A stretch of 64,000 nt of DNA, taken from the NCBI GenBank assembly GCA_958510875.1, contig OY294072.1, positions 1,054,001-1,118,000 of the forward strand, written 5' to 3'. The stretch comes from Endomychus coccineus. Lineage: Eukaryota > Arthropoda > Insecta > Coleoptera > Endomychidae. A program made the position numbers and the translations under genes. The notes under the pieces were generated by a model. That model had not been told where the DNA came from. It did no database searches and worked only from the letters and a program-made list of their open reading frames with translations. Of this stretch, positions 32,614 to 43,128 are shown in pieces (the stretch's first letter is position 1; every line of letters begins with the position of its first letter).

Positions 32614-33876
32614 TTAGATTAGGCTCTTCACTATTTCCGAGAGGGGGTAGTACTTCATCAAACAATCGTGAATGATGATGCAATATGCTTTCGTATTGGC
32701 TGGAAATCCCTTATCTGCCTCGATTTCCAATCGCACATCAACAGTTGCAGATTTCACTGCTTCCTCCTGTTTCGAACAATCGATTATGTAGAGGGCGCGT
32801 TTTTTGAAACTGGTGTAATCTAACATTGGTTGTTTCACAGCCGACGAGGAATTTGTATAGCTAGAGTAGAACTCTGTATAGTTATGGTGGGCAAGCGTGA
32901 AATCATCCTTGGCAAAGTCCAAGTTCATTCGCTCGTTGGGGTAATATTCGCCGTTTAGAGATAAGCGAATACTTGTTATATCCAGATGGTCAAATATTGT
33001 GGGGTTAGCCTTCACATTGTTCCTTTTGTCCGTTTGAAAGAATACTATGACATAGCGAGGTTTTTCAACTGCTACACTAGTCTTGACAGCCCAAATTTCT
33101 CGTCGGGCCTCGCTTGTTATGGCAGGAAGCTCATGGCATTCCCACTTCCGGAATGGAATTAGGATGGGTGAATCACTCTTGATTGCTCGCAATAGCTTTT
33201 CTCTAATTATATTGTTGGGATAGATATACTTCACTTTCAATTCCATGCTATCAATCAGGAATTTAACGCTGGTCGTAGCGGTTTCAATGTTAACGCAATC
33301 GTTATCGTTTCGAGCACGTACCAGTCGACTAGTCTGCCTACCAAATGTAATCATCGGGTAATCGTTGAAAATGTTGAATATATGCTTCAGCGGAATCAAT
33401 AGACTGAATGATTTAGTTTCGTGCAGGACTACGCACTCAAGGGGATACAACCAACTAGCGGTAGCCATATGCGTAGAAGCTGTAGGAGCATAGCAGGTAA
33501 ATGCTCGAACCGCGCTGACTATACCAGGATCTCGAACTGTTTCGATGTCCCTACCACTCTCAATGTACGAGCAAGAGTCGAAAAGGAAGGCTCCATAATT
33601 CGGCAACAATATAACATTACCTCCACCCTTCACTTCAATTTTCCCCTTGATCGCCAATAGAGTATCCTTCATGGAAAAAAACGCGTCCACTTGATTCATT
33701 CCAAACTCCACGATGTCGCTGTTATTGAAGGCTTTAACGAACGGTGTAATCGATCTATACTCGGCTTTTCGAATCGACTCGTCGAATTTCGGTTGCTGGT
33801 ATAAATCGAAAATTGAAGAGATAACATTGTTATCTCCATTATCATCTACACCACCGAACTTTCGCTTATTAGACAT
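32614..33876 (-). CDS. Major capsid protein (double jelly-roll)
   Basis: 420 residues, intact, ATG at 33876. Signatures match element 1: NYGAFLFDSCSYIESG, VRDPGIVSAVRAFTCYA, ARNDNDC, ILIPFRKWECHELP, EIWAVKTSVAVEKPRYVIVFFQTD and PMLDYTSFKKRALYIIDCSKQ. Diverged from, but collinear with, 11207-12403. It heads the minus-strand structural block together with penton, Cys-rich protein, protease and PLA2 protein. It is open while most neighbours have lesions. Confidence 0.92.
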   Translation of the reverse strand: MSNKRKFGGVDDNGDNNVISSIFDLYQQPKFDESIRKAEYRSITPFVKAFNNSDIVEFGMNQVDAFFSMKDTLLAIKGKIEVKGGGNVILLPNYGAFLFDSCSYIESGRDIETVRDPGIVSAVRAFTCYAPTASTHMATASWLYPLECVVLHETKSFSLLIPLKHIFNIFNDYPMITFGRQTSRLVRARNDNDCVNIETATTSVKFLIDSMELKVKYIYPNNIIREKLLRAIKSDSPILIPFRKWECHELPAITSEARREIWAVKTSVAVEKPRYVIVFFQTDKRNNVKANPTIFDHLDITSIRLSLNGEYYPNERMNLDFAKDDFTLAHHNYTEFYSSYTNSSSAVKQPMLDYTSFKKRALYIIDCSKQEEAVKSATVDVRLEIEADKGFPANTKAYCIIIHDCLMKYYPLSEIVKSLI

Positions 33877-34018
33877 TTTTATTTAAGGCGAAGCCCTAAA
33901 GATTGTAGAACTAATCGGTTGGCTTTGGTGAGTGGTAGTAACTCTCGCACTTTGAACGTTTTGTTGAAGACCGATGAATATGAAGCGTGCGAGGTTCTTT
34001 TAGACCCATATTCTGTTC

Positions 34019-34717
34019 TCAGACTTCTTGTGAATGTAGATGTAGAACACTTTCTCCACCACGGAAATTCATCGGATTCGAATGCTGATCTAGAGCGAGT
34101 ACGGTGATGTTGGTAATTTCAGCGATATCTGACACTGGAAAATATAGAGGATTCCTCGGACGTTCCACAATTCTATAGCCGGGATCGTCAGTGATGGGAA
34201 AGTCGTAGATCGTATGCGCAGGTCTATCTCGGTAGAAGGCTCCTACGGTAATGTTTGATTCGAACCGGATGTTGCTTACCTTTATAATGTTGACAGGCAA
34301 ATCGGACATGTGCACCACGCCCTTTTCCAAGTCTTTACGCGAAAACCCCAATATTTTACCCAAGCTATCTTCCTCAACAAACGAAATGTCATGGTTCTGA
34401 TGAAATATCTAAAACTTTAATGTATTGTTATTGGGCTTCAGCGAGAAGACATCTTCTTTTACGTTCAATCTTTTCCGAATTAATTCTTCAATGTCGGATA
34501 TTTCATAGTTGCCAGAAGCTATTTCGATTGTTTTCAAAGTCTTTCCATCGCCCCCCAAATAGTAAAATTTTTCGTTCTCGATATTCGGTATAGAGTTATA
34601 AGAAGTAAATCCCAACAAAGCCAAATAGTATCGCTTATCAGGCTTCAACTCTATCGAATTCTGCGGTGTGAACGAGAATATATGGTTGGTGCTTGTTAGC
34701 GTGAATAACTGCGACAT
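34019..34717 (-). pseudogene. Penton (minor capsid) protein, one amber stop
   Basis: ATG at 34717 (MSQLFTLTS). The N-terminal part has SIELKPDKRYYLALLGFTSYNSIPNIE. After NNNTLKF a TAG (34409-34411) interrupts a frame that continues to 34019 through LGFSRKDLEKG and NIRFESNITVGAFYRDRPAHTIYDF. Only this one nonsense codon breaks the gene. It aligns with the element 1 penton gene. Single jelly-roll vertex protein by family. Confidence 0.75.
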
Positions 34718-34746
34718 GATACTGATAGGAATTTATTGCGACATTT

Positions 34747-35217
34747 CTATTTATATTTTAACATTAATAGATGGAATAAGTATGATTTTATAAAGTTTGG
34801 GTCGTCTCTGCACACTTCATCAATCAACACCTGCTTCTCATGCTGCGTTATTCCCTCGGTCTCCATGACCTTGGGAATCTGTTCAGATAAACATTGGGAA
34901 CATAGTTTGCGTGGAGGTGGTAGACAATCACAATCTTCATCGATATGTTCCGTACACCGCATATGACGGTAAAGGGATTTGAACATATATTTCGGAACCT
35001 CATTTTGATTGAGAGACACCAAATCCAAATGTTTTAGAATGTATTCCATCGGCAGAAATAACAAGTCTCTTTTTGTCAGCTCGCTTGAAGGTTTTTCCAT
35101 TGCTTTCATTAGATTATCATATACATATCGGATGATTGATGACATTCCAGCTCTCGGAACATCAACAGAAAGTTGTTGCATAATCTTTGCGATAAATTCA
35201 TCGTAGGGCTCCGACAT
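34747..35217 (-). CDS. Unknown Cys-rich protein
   Basis: 156 residues, intact, ATG at 35217. Helical N-terminus, then a cysteine/histidine cluster (RHMRCTEHIDEDCDCLPPP and KLCSQCLSEQ) that could bind zinc, then a helical C-terminus. It sits between protease and penton on the minus strand, and the ATG lies close to the protease 3' end. Element 1 has no gene here. No family is recognised. Confidence 0.55.
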   Translation of the reverse strand: MSEPYDEFIAKIMQQLSVDVPRAGMSSIIRYVYDNLMKAMEKPSSELTKRDLLFLPMEYILKHLDLVSLNQNEVPKYMFKSLYRHMRCTEHIDEDCDCLPPPRKLCSQCLSEQIPKVMETEGITQHEKQVLIDEVCRDDPNFIKSYLFHLLMLKYK

Positions 35218-35236
35218 GACTGCACACGTCAGATGT

Positions 35237-35514
35237 TTACGTAGAACTGAGAAATTTCAAACATAAATGTCCACAAATCACCTGATCATACTTTTGATAG
35301 GTGTCGTTATTATAGAAAATTCTAACCCCACCACCACCCAGATATCGAATTTGACCGAATCCAAATTCATAATGGCGCATTCTTGCCTCCAGGGGCGTCT
35401 CTTAGGTAAATTGTCTCGCATAAAGACACCTCGAAAATGTGGTATTTTCATTTTCTTCGCGAAACGCATCAAATCCACGTCGTACAACCGTCTATTGGGT
35501 AGCTCTATTGGAAG
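35237..35514 (-). pseudogene. Adenain-like protease, internally deleted
   Basis: The N-terminal part is conserved (DVDLMRFAKKMKIPHFRGVFMRD). After MNLDS the His-containing segment is lost and the frame runs on into unrelated residues. A remnant of the Cys segment (CGHLCLKFL) is visible near 35245-35275 in another register. Catalytic His and acidic segments are missing, so the enzyme is dead. As in element 1, the frame starts without AUG, overlapping the end of the pX-like frame in the -1 register. Confidence 0.75.
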
Positions 35515-36289
35515 TTCTTTTGTTGTTTCTTCAAAAACCGTCCAAATCCTCCTTCCGCATTCTTCCGCAAGTATAATCCTTTACCTAATGACTCCATAGC
35601 TGCATGATGACGCTGATCCTCTTCAAGTTTCTTTTTGGCGTTTTCAGCGTTAACTACTGTATTGGCTATGGCACTTGCAACACCCGCCACAGACCCTAAG
35701 GCCCCCAACGCCCCCAAAATAGGTAGTAATAATGGAGGAATCCTCCAGATTTCGGTAGGGGTACTATGCGTGGTACTTTAACACGCTTCTTACCTCCGAC
35801 TCGCTTAATCGTTATTCGCACAGCTTTCAATGCATTCATAGCAGACTTTCGCAACGATGCAGACGGTTCCATAGACTTTGAAATATGTCCAACGATATCT
35901 TTCCGAAAGCAACATCCTCCACGACGACGACCACCAGCACGTTCCCTAAGAATCATTCCTAGTTTACGTTTAACTTTCATTCCTCCGGTAACCAATAGAC
36001 TAGCTAGTCTTTCACCAGCCTTAGCGTCCTTAGATTTAACACGTTGCCAAGCTGCGTCCTCTAATATTTTATCGGCCTTATGGTGGTCTTCTAGAGATTT
36101 GTGCTGAGAATAAGCTATGTCGTACTCGTGACAGGCCGAATATAACTGATTAACACCTCTATCACCACGCGCAAGTCGCTTCTCTAGCTTAGTACCTGGT
36201 CCACAGAATTGATATGATGGAATATGTACTTCGAACGGGAGACTGTTTATGAGCGAATTCAACAAACCTTCACCCTGATAGATCAACAT
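35505..36289 (-). pseudogene. PLA2/pX-like capsid protein, frameshifted and active-site mutant
   Basis: ATG at 36289. PLA2 domain with YQFCGPGT (residues 26-33) and CHEYDIAY, where the catalytic His of element 1 (residue 56) is Tyr, a CAC-to-TAC change. A basic middle region follows, then VPRIVPLPKSGGFL. A one-base shift near 35735 moves the hydrophobic/helical pX-like tail (ALGALGSVAGVASAIA; GLYLRKN) into another frame ending at 35505. The shared promoter interval with the ATPase gene lies upstream. Confidence 0.8.
35514..35520 (-). promoter_or_regulatory. Position homologous to the element 1 frameshift site (A AAG AAC)
   Basis: The codons CAA AAG AAC on the minus strand align with CCA AAA AAC of element 1 (Lys-Asn). 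The protease frame starts at the homologous base, 31 codons before the conserved FMRD in both. The heptamer is not canonical here (one G), which fits a decayed or weaker site. Confidence 0.35.
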
Positions 36290-36361
36290 TGATACTGAGT
36301 TAGCGATCTTCGAACGTTTCTATTTATATATACAAACATCTGAATTAAACTATCTCACAAT
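36290..36361. promoter_or_regulatory. Bidirectional promoter interval
   Basis: Only 72 bp separate the divergent PLA2 (minus) and ATPase (plus) starts. It contains TATTTATATATAC, which can serve as a TATA element. It probably drives both transcripts. Confidence 0.45.
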
Positions 36362-37065
36362 ATGAAGACCGTTCAACAAGAGCAGACACTGCCCATCGAG
36401 AATTTAGACATAGGGCAGACGAATACTAATCGTGTAGGCAAACATGGTAAATTGTTACCAGACTCTTTTCGCGCGATAATTTGTGGACCTAGTGGGTGTG
36501 GTAAAACGAACGTGATGTTATCGCTATTATTCATTCCGAATGGGGCAAAGTTCAAAAACGTCTATGTATACTCAAAGTCGTTGTATCAGCCCAAGTATCA
36601 ACTGTTGCGGGAAGTTTTAGATCGTGTTAAAGGTGTTGGCTATTTTCCCTATAAAGACAACGAGGAAATAATAAGTCCAAACGAGGCTAGAGCTAATTCC
36701 ATATTTCTTTTTGATGACATTGCGTGCGAAGGCCAACAAAAAATTCGTGAATACTATTCCATGTGTAGACATAAGAATATCGATGCGGCATATCTGTGCC
36801 AAACGTACTCGAAAATTCCGAAACAATTGATCCGTGACAATTGTAATTTGATCGTTCTTTTTAAGCAGGACGAGATCAATTTGAAGCATGTATTTGATGA
36901 GCACGTATCACCAGACGTCGATTTCAATCAGTTCAAGAAGATGTGCGCCATGTGCTGGACGGATAATTTTGGAACTTTGGTTCTTGGTTTGCTAAGGATT
37001 TCAATCTGAACGATGGCAGATACCGCAAAGGTTTCGATGTATATATAAAAAACGTGAATTGTTAA
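36362..37065 (+). pseudogene. Packaging ATPase with C-terminal frameshift
   Basis: ATG at 36362. Walker A GPSGCGKT at residues 42-49 and Walker B SIFLFDD at about 113-119 are intact, as is LFKQDEINLKHVFDEHVSPD. Near 36985 a one-base shift cuts the C-terminus; the conserved DGRYRKGFDVYIK segment follows in another frame to 37065. Same role as the element 1 ATPase (DNA packaging). Confidence 0.88.
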
Positions 37066-37066
37066 A

Positions 37067-37966
37067 TTCAGTTCGAATACAAGAAGGATGCTGAACAGTT
37101 AGCACGTAAGCGAAAAATCTTCGAATTGAGTAAGTCTATATCTAGCCTTGAAACTAGGTAAATCTGAAGAAGACGAATCAATAGAACAATTGTTCAAACC
37201 TATCGCCACACCATTGAAAGCGATCGTTAAAAAAATTAAACGTCCTGCTGCTGCTGCGCAGTCGATGAAAAAAGAAATAAAATTAGAGCCTAAAGATGAT
37301 GTTGATGAAGAAGAAGGAGATGAGGGGGAGGTGGAAGAGGATGACGACGCGTTCGATGATGCTATGACTGAGATTGAACCTTCACTTACAAATTGTCCGC
37401 CACAAGTGCGTTAATACGTTCAAGAACATTATGAAAACAACAAGAAAATCGATAAAGTATATGGACCTGTTTATGATGCGAGCTCTACCGGTTGGATTCT
37501 CGGTTTTAAAAAGATAATATTCGGTGAGAATATCGAAACCGTAGGATATAGCGCAAAGGGAACACCTGGATTGTACGAGCTCATATTCTACAAAACACCC
37601 AGGAAATTCACGAATAAAGATCGAGCAGCATACAAAGAAATTTTGAGGTTAACAAATGCACATAAAAATATTAACGGTCGTTTGAAGGGTACCAATGCGC
37701 CAGAGTACATGTCCATAATTAAACCTATGTTTCGATCAACCTCGTTGTCGTCATCGTCAGAGACGACTTCGACAGTAGCAAGCGGTAGCGGTTTACATTT
37801 GACATACAACAAGAAGCCTATGGAATACATTTTTTGGGATGATCCAAACGAGCTGATTGACCGACAAAAACTACTGATGGCATCGCAACAAGCTGGAAAT
37901 ACTTCGCACGATAATGAAATTGTCGCTATAATAAATGAACTAAGAGAGGCAGACATCATATATTAG
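37067..37966 (+). pseudogene. Conserved Polinton protein (DUF8207-like), broken
   Basis: Diverged homologue of 6129-7193. The Lys-rich N-terminal part has a frame change near 37147. The frame then runs through LKLGKSEEDESIEQLFKPI and a Glu/Asp-rich stretch to a TAA at 37412-37414. It continues in the same frame with DASSTGWILGFKK, KGTPGLYELIFYKTP, LTNAHKNINGR and KPMEYIFWDDPNELIDRQKLL. The ending is at 37966. The role is unknown. It lies between ATPase and fibre-like genes, as in element 1. Confidence 0.7.
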
Positions 37967-37999
37967 TATTGATTACTTCCACCTCACAGCATTTATAAA

Positions 38000-38824
38000 A
38001 TGAGTCTTGATAAGTTCGGTAGGCGATCTGCGTTGTCGGGCGATAGCATCATCGATGTTTTCAAACGCAAATCGATGTTTATGAACATTTTAAGGCACAC
38101 GCCCGAAGGGGATGTGGATATGGAAAATTTGAAGATTTGCAATGTGAAAATACCTATATCCGCTAATGATGTTACGAACAAAGTATATGTAGATAACGCC
38201 ATCACTAAAGTGGATACGAATATAAACGAAGAATTGAAGATTCTCCGTACCGAAATACAGTCATACAAAAATCAAAGTTATGTTCACTCTGCAGCCATAG
38301 AACAGAGTATACAGGATGAGAATTGAAAAATCACCGACCCACTGATTGATTCTACAACACAAAATAGAATTAAAATTGAAAAACTTGTAGATGGTATGAT
38401 AGCATCGTCCAAAGCTACTGAAGCGAATGAGCTGAATCTTGAAAAATTATTGAAGAAAATACGTGAAGATTATAAAACACTCATCAGTAACGATCAAGAA
38501 AACACTTCAAAATATGCCAACCTATTCGAAAGTATACAGGCCATCAATAGTAAACTGATAACTATAGAATTAGACTATAAAACGCGCAGTACTAATGATC
38601 AGGCCTTGATCGCACGTATACAGACCATCGAAAGCAATCTATCACAAATAGAACAAGCGATTATTATCACCAGTTTGGAGACGGCTGCGGAGACGATAAC
38701 AAAAAAAGCAGAAGGTGAAGCCTCACCACATCATCATCATCCCTATAAAAGAGCTCCTACCACCTCCCCACCACCACAAAAGTTATTAGCTCCGTCAACG
38801 CAGATCGATCCAAAAAAATTATGA
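38000..38824 (+). pseudogene. Fibre-like coiled-coil protein with one in-frame stop
   Basis: ATG at 38000 (MSLDKFGRR). NLKICNVKIPISANDVTNKVYVD repeats the fibre-like motif of element 1. A TGA at 38324-38326 interrupts a frame that continues to 38824 with long heptad repeats and a His/Pro/Ser-rich tail. The stop is at a different place from that in element 1. The conserved layout (head, motif, coiled coil, basic/proline tail) supports a rod-like protein. Confidence 0.55.
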
Positions 38825-39747
38825 AGGGTAAAGCGCAGGTGGTTGATGAGCTTCATAAGCCTGTTAGAAAGAATTTTAAACGTCGCAGAACAATTATAAA
38901 AGGGTTGGATGACTTGTGGCAAATGGATCTTGCTGAAATGGGTAATTATGCGCGCGAAAATCGAGGGTTTAAATACATTTTGGTGGTGATCGATTGCTTC
39001 TCGAAATTTCTATGGACACGCCCGCTGAAAACGAAATCGGCCGAAGAGGTTCGGAAAGCAGTCAATTCTATATTACTAGAAGGACCCACACCACATCGTA
39101 CGCCTAGAAACCTACAAAGCGATCAAGGTAAAGAATTCTTCAACAGGCACTTTGACGAGCTAATGAAAAAACATAAAATCAACCATTATAATACGTATTC
39201 TGTGAAGAAAGCCGATATTGATGAACGCGTCATTCGAACGTTAAAAGAAGCGATCTACAAGCGATACAGTCTGAGCGGGAAATACAAATGGGTGGATACA
39301 CTTCAAGAAGTCACCGAAAAATATAATCAACGTAAACATAGAACTATAAAAATGGCTCCGTTCAAGGTTACGAAACAGAATGAAAGTCGCATATTGAAGC
39401 AATCTTACTCACACATTAAGTTGGCCCTAACTCTCTAATACCACGTGGGGGATATTGTGCGAATAAGTGAAGCTAAACATATTTTTGAGAAGGGATTTAA
39501 GCCCAATTGGAGTGTGGAATTATTTAAAATCATCAAAGTTAAAATTACCAACCCGATCACATATCTACTAGAAGATATGACCAACGCACCAATCAGCGGT
39601 TGTTTCTACGAGGAAGAATTGCAGAAAACCAAACAGCCAGACGTTTATTTGATTGAGAAGGTGCTCCCAAAAAAGGGTAACAAAATGTATGTAAAATGGT
39701 ACGGTATGAAAGAGAAAAGTTGGATTGAAAATTCTGAAGTTGTATAA
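38821..39747 (+). pseudogene. Retrovirus-like integrase with chromodomain, one nonsense codon
   Basis: ATG at 38821, overlapping the stop of the fibre-like frame (ATGA). Active-site residues are Asp36 (WQMDLAEMG), Asp101 (SDQGKEFF) and Glu135 (DERVIRTLKEA). A TAA at 39436-39438 replaces a Lys codon just before the GDIVRIS barrel region. The frame then continues to the chromodomain (VEKVL-like IEKVLPKKGNKMYVKWYGM, KSWIENS). The catalytic core is open; the C-terminal DNA-binding and chromodomain part is cut off. Confidence 0.88.
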
Positions 39748-39838
39748 TGTGCTACTGCGCATGTCTTCCTGATAAAATATTTGACTGGTGCTTCAAGCAA
39801 GTGGTGGAAGTCAAATAATCGAACCAGTCTGCGTGAAA

Positions 39839-40447
39839 ATGTCTTCGCAATCATACAACAGTTTTGCTCATAATGTACTTACCACCGTGTACGATGCAAA
39901 ACAATTTAAAAGTGTATGTTCGCCAAATTTGATGGAAAACATCGAAGAATTACAATTATCCTCGAAAAATTGGATAATCGCAGAAGAATTTGTAACGTTC
40001 ATTATTGGAGCTGTGAAAGAATGCGCGTGTGTAGATATTTTCTATTTCGGAGGAGATTTCAACCCATCCGAAAACGTCTGGAAGATAATTGATATGAATG
40101 TTGAAGGTTACTTTATATACGAAAATAGATGGAAGAATTTCATATTACACCAAGTTCCCGGTATAATCCCAAAACCAGAATCGTATATACTTGATTGTTA
40201 CAGAGTGCTACAGAGTGAAATTGATGTTGATTTTTATCGAGTCGCCCTTCTGCCTTACCGAAGTGAAATAATTGATCTACGAGGGATTCGTAGAGGACCT
40301 CCTAATAAAACTTTCTTCTTCGACTCGTACATACTCGGTGGGGAACGCAACCAACACCACAAATTTTCTCCTCCCCCCACACTTCAAGTTCTATGCCTCG
40401 ATGTTCTCATCCAAACTTCCAATCAAATCAAAGAAATATGCTGCTAA
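39839..40447 (+). CDS. Unknown protein of element 2
   Basis: About 202 residues from the ATG at 39839 (MSSQSYNSF). No motif or signal peptide is recognised. A central region is rich in aromatic residues (VDIFYFGGDFNPSENVWKIIDMNVEGYFIYENRWKNF). It is followed by DFYRVALLPYRSEIIDLRGIRRGPP. Downstream, the Cys-rich end (after about 40310) may be out of frame. It lies between integrase and another unknown gene, and element 1 has no equivalent. Confidence 0.45.
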   Translation: MSSQSYNSFAHNVLTTVYDAKQFKSVCSPNLMENIEELQLSSKNWIIAEEFVTFIIGAVKECACVDIFYFGGDFNPSENVWKIIDMNVEGYFIYENRWKNFILHQVPGIIPKPESYILDCYRVLQSEIDVDFYRVALLPYRSEIIDLRGIRRGPPNKTFFFDSYILGGERNQHHKFSPPPTLQVLCLDVLIQTSNQIKEICC

Positions 40448-40531
40448 TGAGCTGCGCATGTGCGAGGTGTGAATATTTGGCTTGAGGGTTAGGTTCTAGT
40501 GAATCGAACAATTCAGAACAGTTTTAATAAG

Positions 40532-41098
40532 ATGTTGTCCCAGGATAGTGTTGGTGAAGATAGTAGCAGCAGCAGTTGTTTCGAGTTGGATCGGCTTTTA
40601 GAAGAGTTTGAGATGAAGGCAAAAGACGAGCCATTCCTATTGATGAATACAACGTACCCGTTGGTGGGGGCAAGTTATGAAATCAAATGTGGATTGAGTC
40701 CTGTGCGAACCCTCTCACCTACAATCTCACTCATTCAACTTACCCAAAATTGTAAAGTCAGCTTTAGCCTGCTGGAATGGATCGATTTCATCGATATTCT
40801 ACGAGTGAAAATCACCGAATTCTTCACAAGTCTACAATCAGATTTCGATGGGGCCCCCATATTATCCGATGAATACTGTCAAATAGTTCAACTTGTGTAC
40901 TTCAATAATGTTAAATTACTTCGAGTTACAAAGCACAATATCCATGTGTGGTTGTGTGAGGAAGATGTTCGAGAAATAATTCGAATCAACGATGAAGTGC
41001 TATCACATCGAATGTCTTTTCTGGAACATTTTGGATTTTCCACATACTATCATAATGTTATTGATATGATTAAAAGTACGAGAGACCAGCATCAGTAG
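40532..41098 (+). CDS. Unknown protein of element 2 (second)
   Basis: About 188 residues from the ATG at 40532 (MLSQDSVGEDSS); the frame extends upstream without AUG. Ser-rich acidic N-terminus, then SLIQLTQNCKVSFSLLEWIDFIDIL, YCQIVQLVYFNNVKLLRVTKHNIHVWLCEEDVREI and HRMSFLEHFGFSTYYHNVIDMI. The pattern is strong enough to be a folded domain I have seen near Polintons, but I cannot name it. AATAAA hexamers at 41192 and 41217 follow. Confidence 0.5.
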   Translation: MLSQDSVGEDSSSSSCFELDRLLEEFEMKAKDEPFLLMNTTYPLVGASYEIKCGLSPVRTLSPTISLIQLTQNCKVSFSLLEWIDFIDILRVKITEFFTSLQSDFDGAPILSDEYCQIVQLVYFNNVKLLRVTKHNIHVWLCEEDVREIIRINDEVLSHRMSFLEHFGFSTYYHNVIDMIKSTRDQHQ

Positions 41099-41191
41099 CC
41101 CGATGAAATGGTTCTCTTGTATTGTTTTATCGGTATTTCGCCCGACTGTTTATTGACCAATACACTTAGAGAAATGTTATTTTTCTATAAA

Positions 41192-41222
41192 AATAAAGTT
41201 ATGTATGATTTTGAACAATAAA
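41192..41222 (+). terminator. Paired AATAAA poly(A) signals
   Basis: AATAAA at 41192-41197 and 41217-41222, about 100 bp after the stop of the preceding gene. They are the probable 3' end of the plus-strand transcripts. Confidence 0.55.
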
Positions 41223-41311
41223 AGTTGATGCTATTATTTTTGGTTTATTAAAACACCCAACTTCCTCATAAAATATTTAATAGGATGAAGAAAAATACAT
41301 ACAGCCAATTA

Positions 41312-42956
41312 TACAGGGTGTCCCAATATTGCTGGGACACAGAGCTACCACGTATTCTAGAGGTCAAAATAAGTCGATTGAGCCCAATTTACCTGTATAC
41401 CAAAATGTACCGTTTGTCCGTGAGAAGAGTTCAAAGTTTACTAAAAAAAATACATTTTTGTATGTTGTTCCGAAGTGCTTTATACAAATTTAATGAAATT
41501 TGGTAAATGTGTATTCTAGATGATTAGCTTACTTTTAGTAATCAAAAAAACCCAAAGAAAATTGTAGAGGGGTTGGAACCACCCTCACCCCTTGGCATTT
41601 TTTCCCCCATTTTTGTAGGGGTGGGAATACGGTTTTAAGACTTTTTTATCTGGAAGGCCTACTCATTATCTTCATTTTCTTACTCTTGTAAAAACTCCGT
41701 ATTTTGCGTAGTTTTCAAGAAAAAAAATGTTTTCGCAAACACTGATAACCGATTTTCGGGTATAGGTTTAATAAAATTATTAGACACAAATTACACAATA
41801 CATTTACACAAGACAAACAATAATTTTTATAACAAGTGTTCAATGTGACCTCCACCTTCATTAATACAGAGGTCAATTCGACGTAAAAAATTGAAATGCA
41901 CTCTTCTTAAAACATCGTCATTTTCTCGTAGCGCATTTACAGCATTTTGAATTCTATTCCACAGTTGTTCGATGTTATTTATTTGAACCTCGTACACTTG
42001 TCTTTTTAATTCTCCCCAGATGAAGAAGTCACAAGGGTTTAAATCTGGAGACCGCGGAGGCCATTGAATAGGTGTTCGAGCTTGTCGAGGTCTTCCAGCG
42101 TTAACTCTTACTGGGGTCAACCTCCCCGTTTCTCGAAGACGTCTTTCGATTCGGGCAAAAGTTTTATGGTTTGGAATTCTCCGGTTTGGATACCTCTCTT
42201 GATACACGCGAACACTTTCGCGGCAGTTACCTTGACAATATCCAAGAACTAATAACATGTCGGTCTGTTCATTAAAAGGAAAATTCATAATTGTGGGACG
42301 TCAAAGGAACAGCAACAACAGCAATAACAATTAAACAAAAACAGTGATGACAATAAGAAATAATAAAAAAACAAGCAAAAGAGAACAAATAACTGACACA
42401 TTTACTGTTAACAATAAACTATGTTTCCTGTCAAAATCATAACATTTGGTTTTGTCTTTGTGTCCGCGGCCAACTAAATTTTGTATTACAATTTTATTAA
42501 ACCTATACCCGAAAATCGGTTATCAGTGTTTGCGAAAACATTTTTTTTCTTGAAAACTACGCAAAATACGGAGTTTTTACAAGAGTAAGAAAATGAAGAT
42601 AATGAGTAGGCCTTCCAGATAAAAAAGTCTTAAAACCGTATTCCCACCCCTACAAAAATGGGGGAAAAAATGCCAAGGGGTGAGGGTGGTTCCAACCCCT
42701 CTACAATTTTCTTTGGGTTTTTTTGATTACTAAAAGTAAGCTAATCATCTAGAATACACATTTACCAAATTTCATTAAATTTGTATAAAGCACTTCGGAA
42801 CAACATACAAAAATGTATTTTTTTTAGTAAACTTTGAACTCTTCTCACGGACAAACGGTACATTTTGGTATACAGGTAAATTGGGCTCAATCGACTTATT
42901 TTGACCTCTAGAATACGTGGTAGCTCTGTGTCCCAGCAATATTGGGACACCCTGTA
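41312..42956. mobile_element. Mariner-superfamily-like element, 1645 bp, 469-bp inverted repeats
   Basis: Starts TACAGGGTGTCCC and ends with its inverse; TA flanks both sides (41310-41311 and 42957-42958). The inverted repeats (41312-41780 and 42488-42956) are almost identical, indicating recent insertion. It lies between two convergent genes of element 2, damaging neither. Small open frames in the repeats are artefacts. The internal transposase is deleted, so it is non-autonomous. Confidence 0.92.
41827..42288 (-). pseudogene. Internally deleted transposase (DUF4817 helix-turn-helix plus DDE tail)
   Basis: 153 residues. The N-terminus (ADMLLVLGYCQGN-like, YQERYPNRRIPNHKTFARIERRLRETG) is the DUF4817-type helix-turn-helix. 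This is fused directly to the C-terminal catalytic piece with WPPRSPDLNPCDFFIWGELK. The middle of the catalytic domain, with the first acidic residues, is missing. DNA binding may survive; catalysis cannot. Confidence 0.85.
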
Positions 42957-43128
42957 TACATCTAAATCAATCAAAAATGTGTATAATTATACTTACTTAC
43001 AAAATATCTTAACCCCACTAATTTAAAACAAAAATACATATATAATTTACACAACTACTACTACTACTACTACTACCCAAATTTACAAAATATCTTGAAA
43101 AATTAAAAAAACATCAAAAATCTCAATT

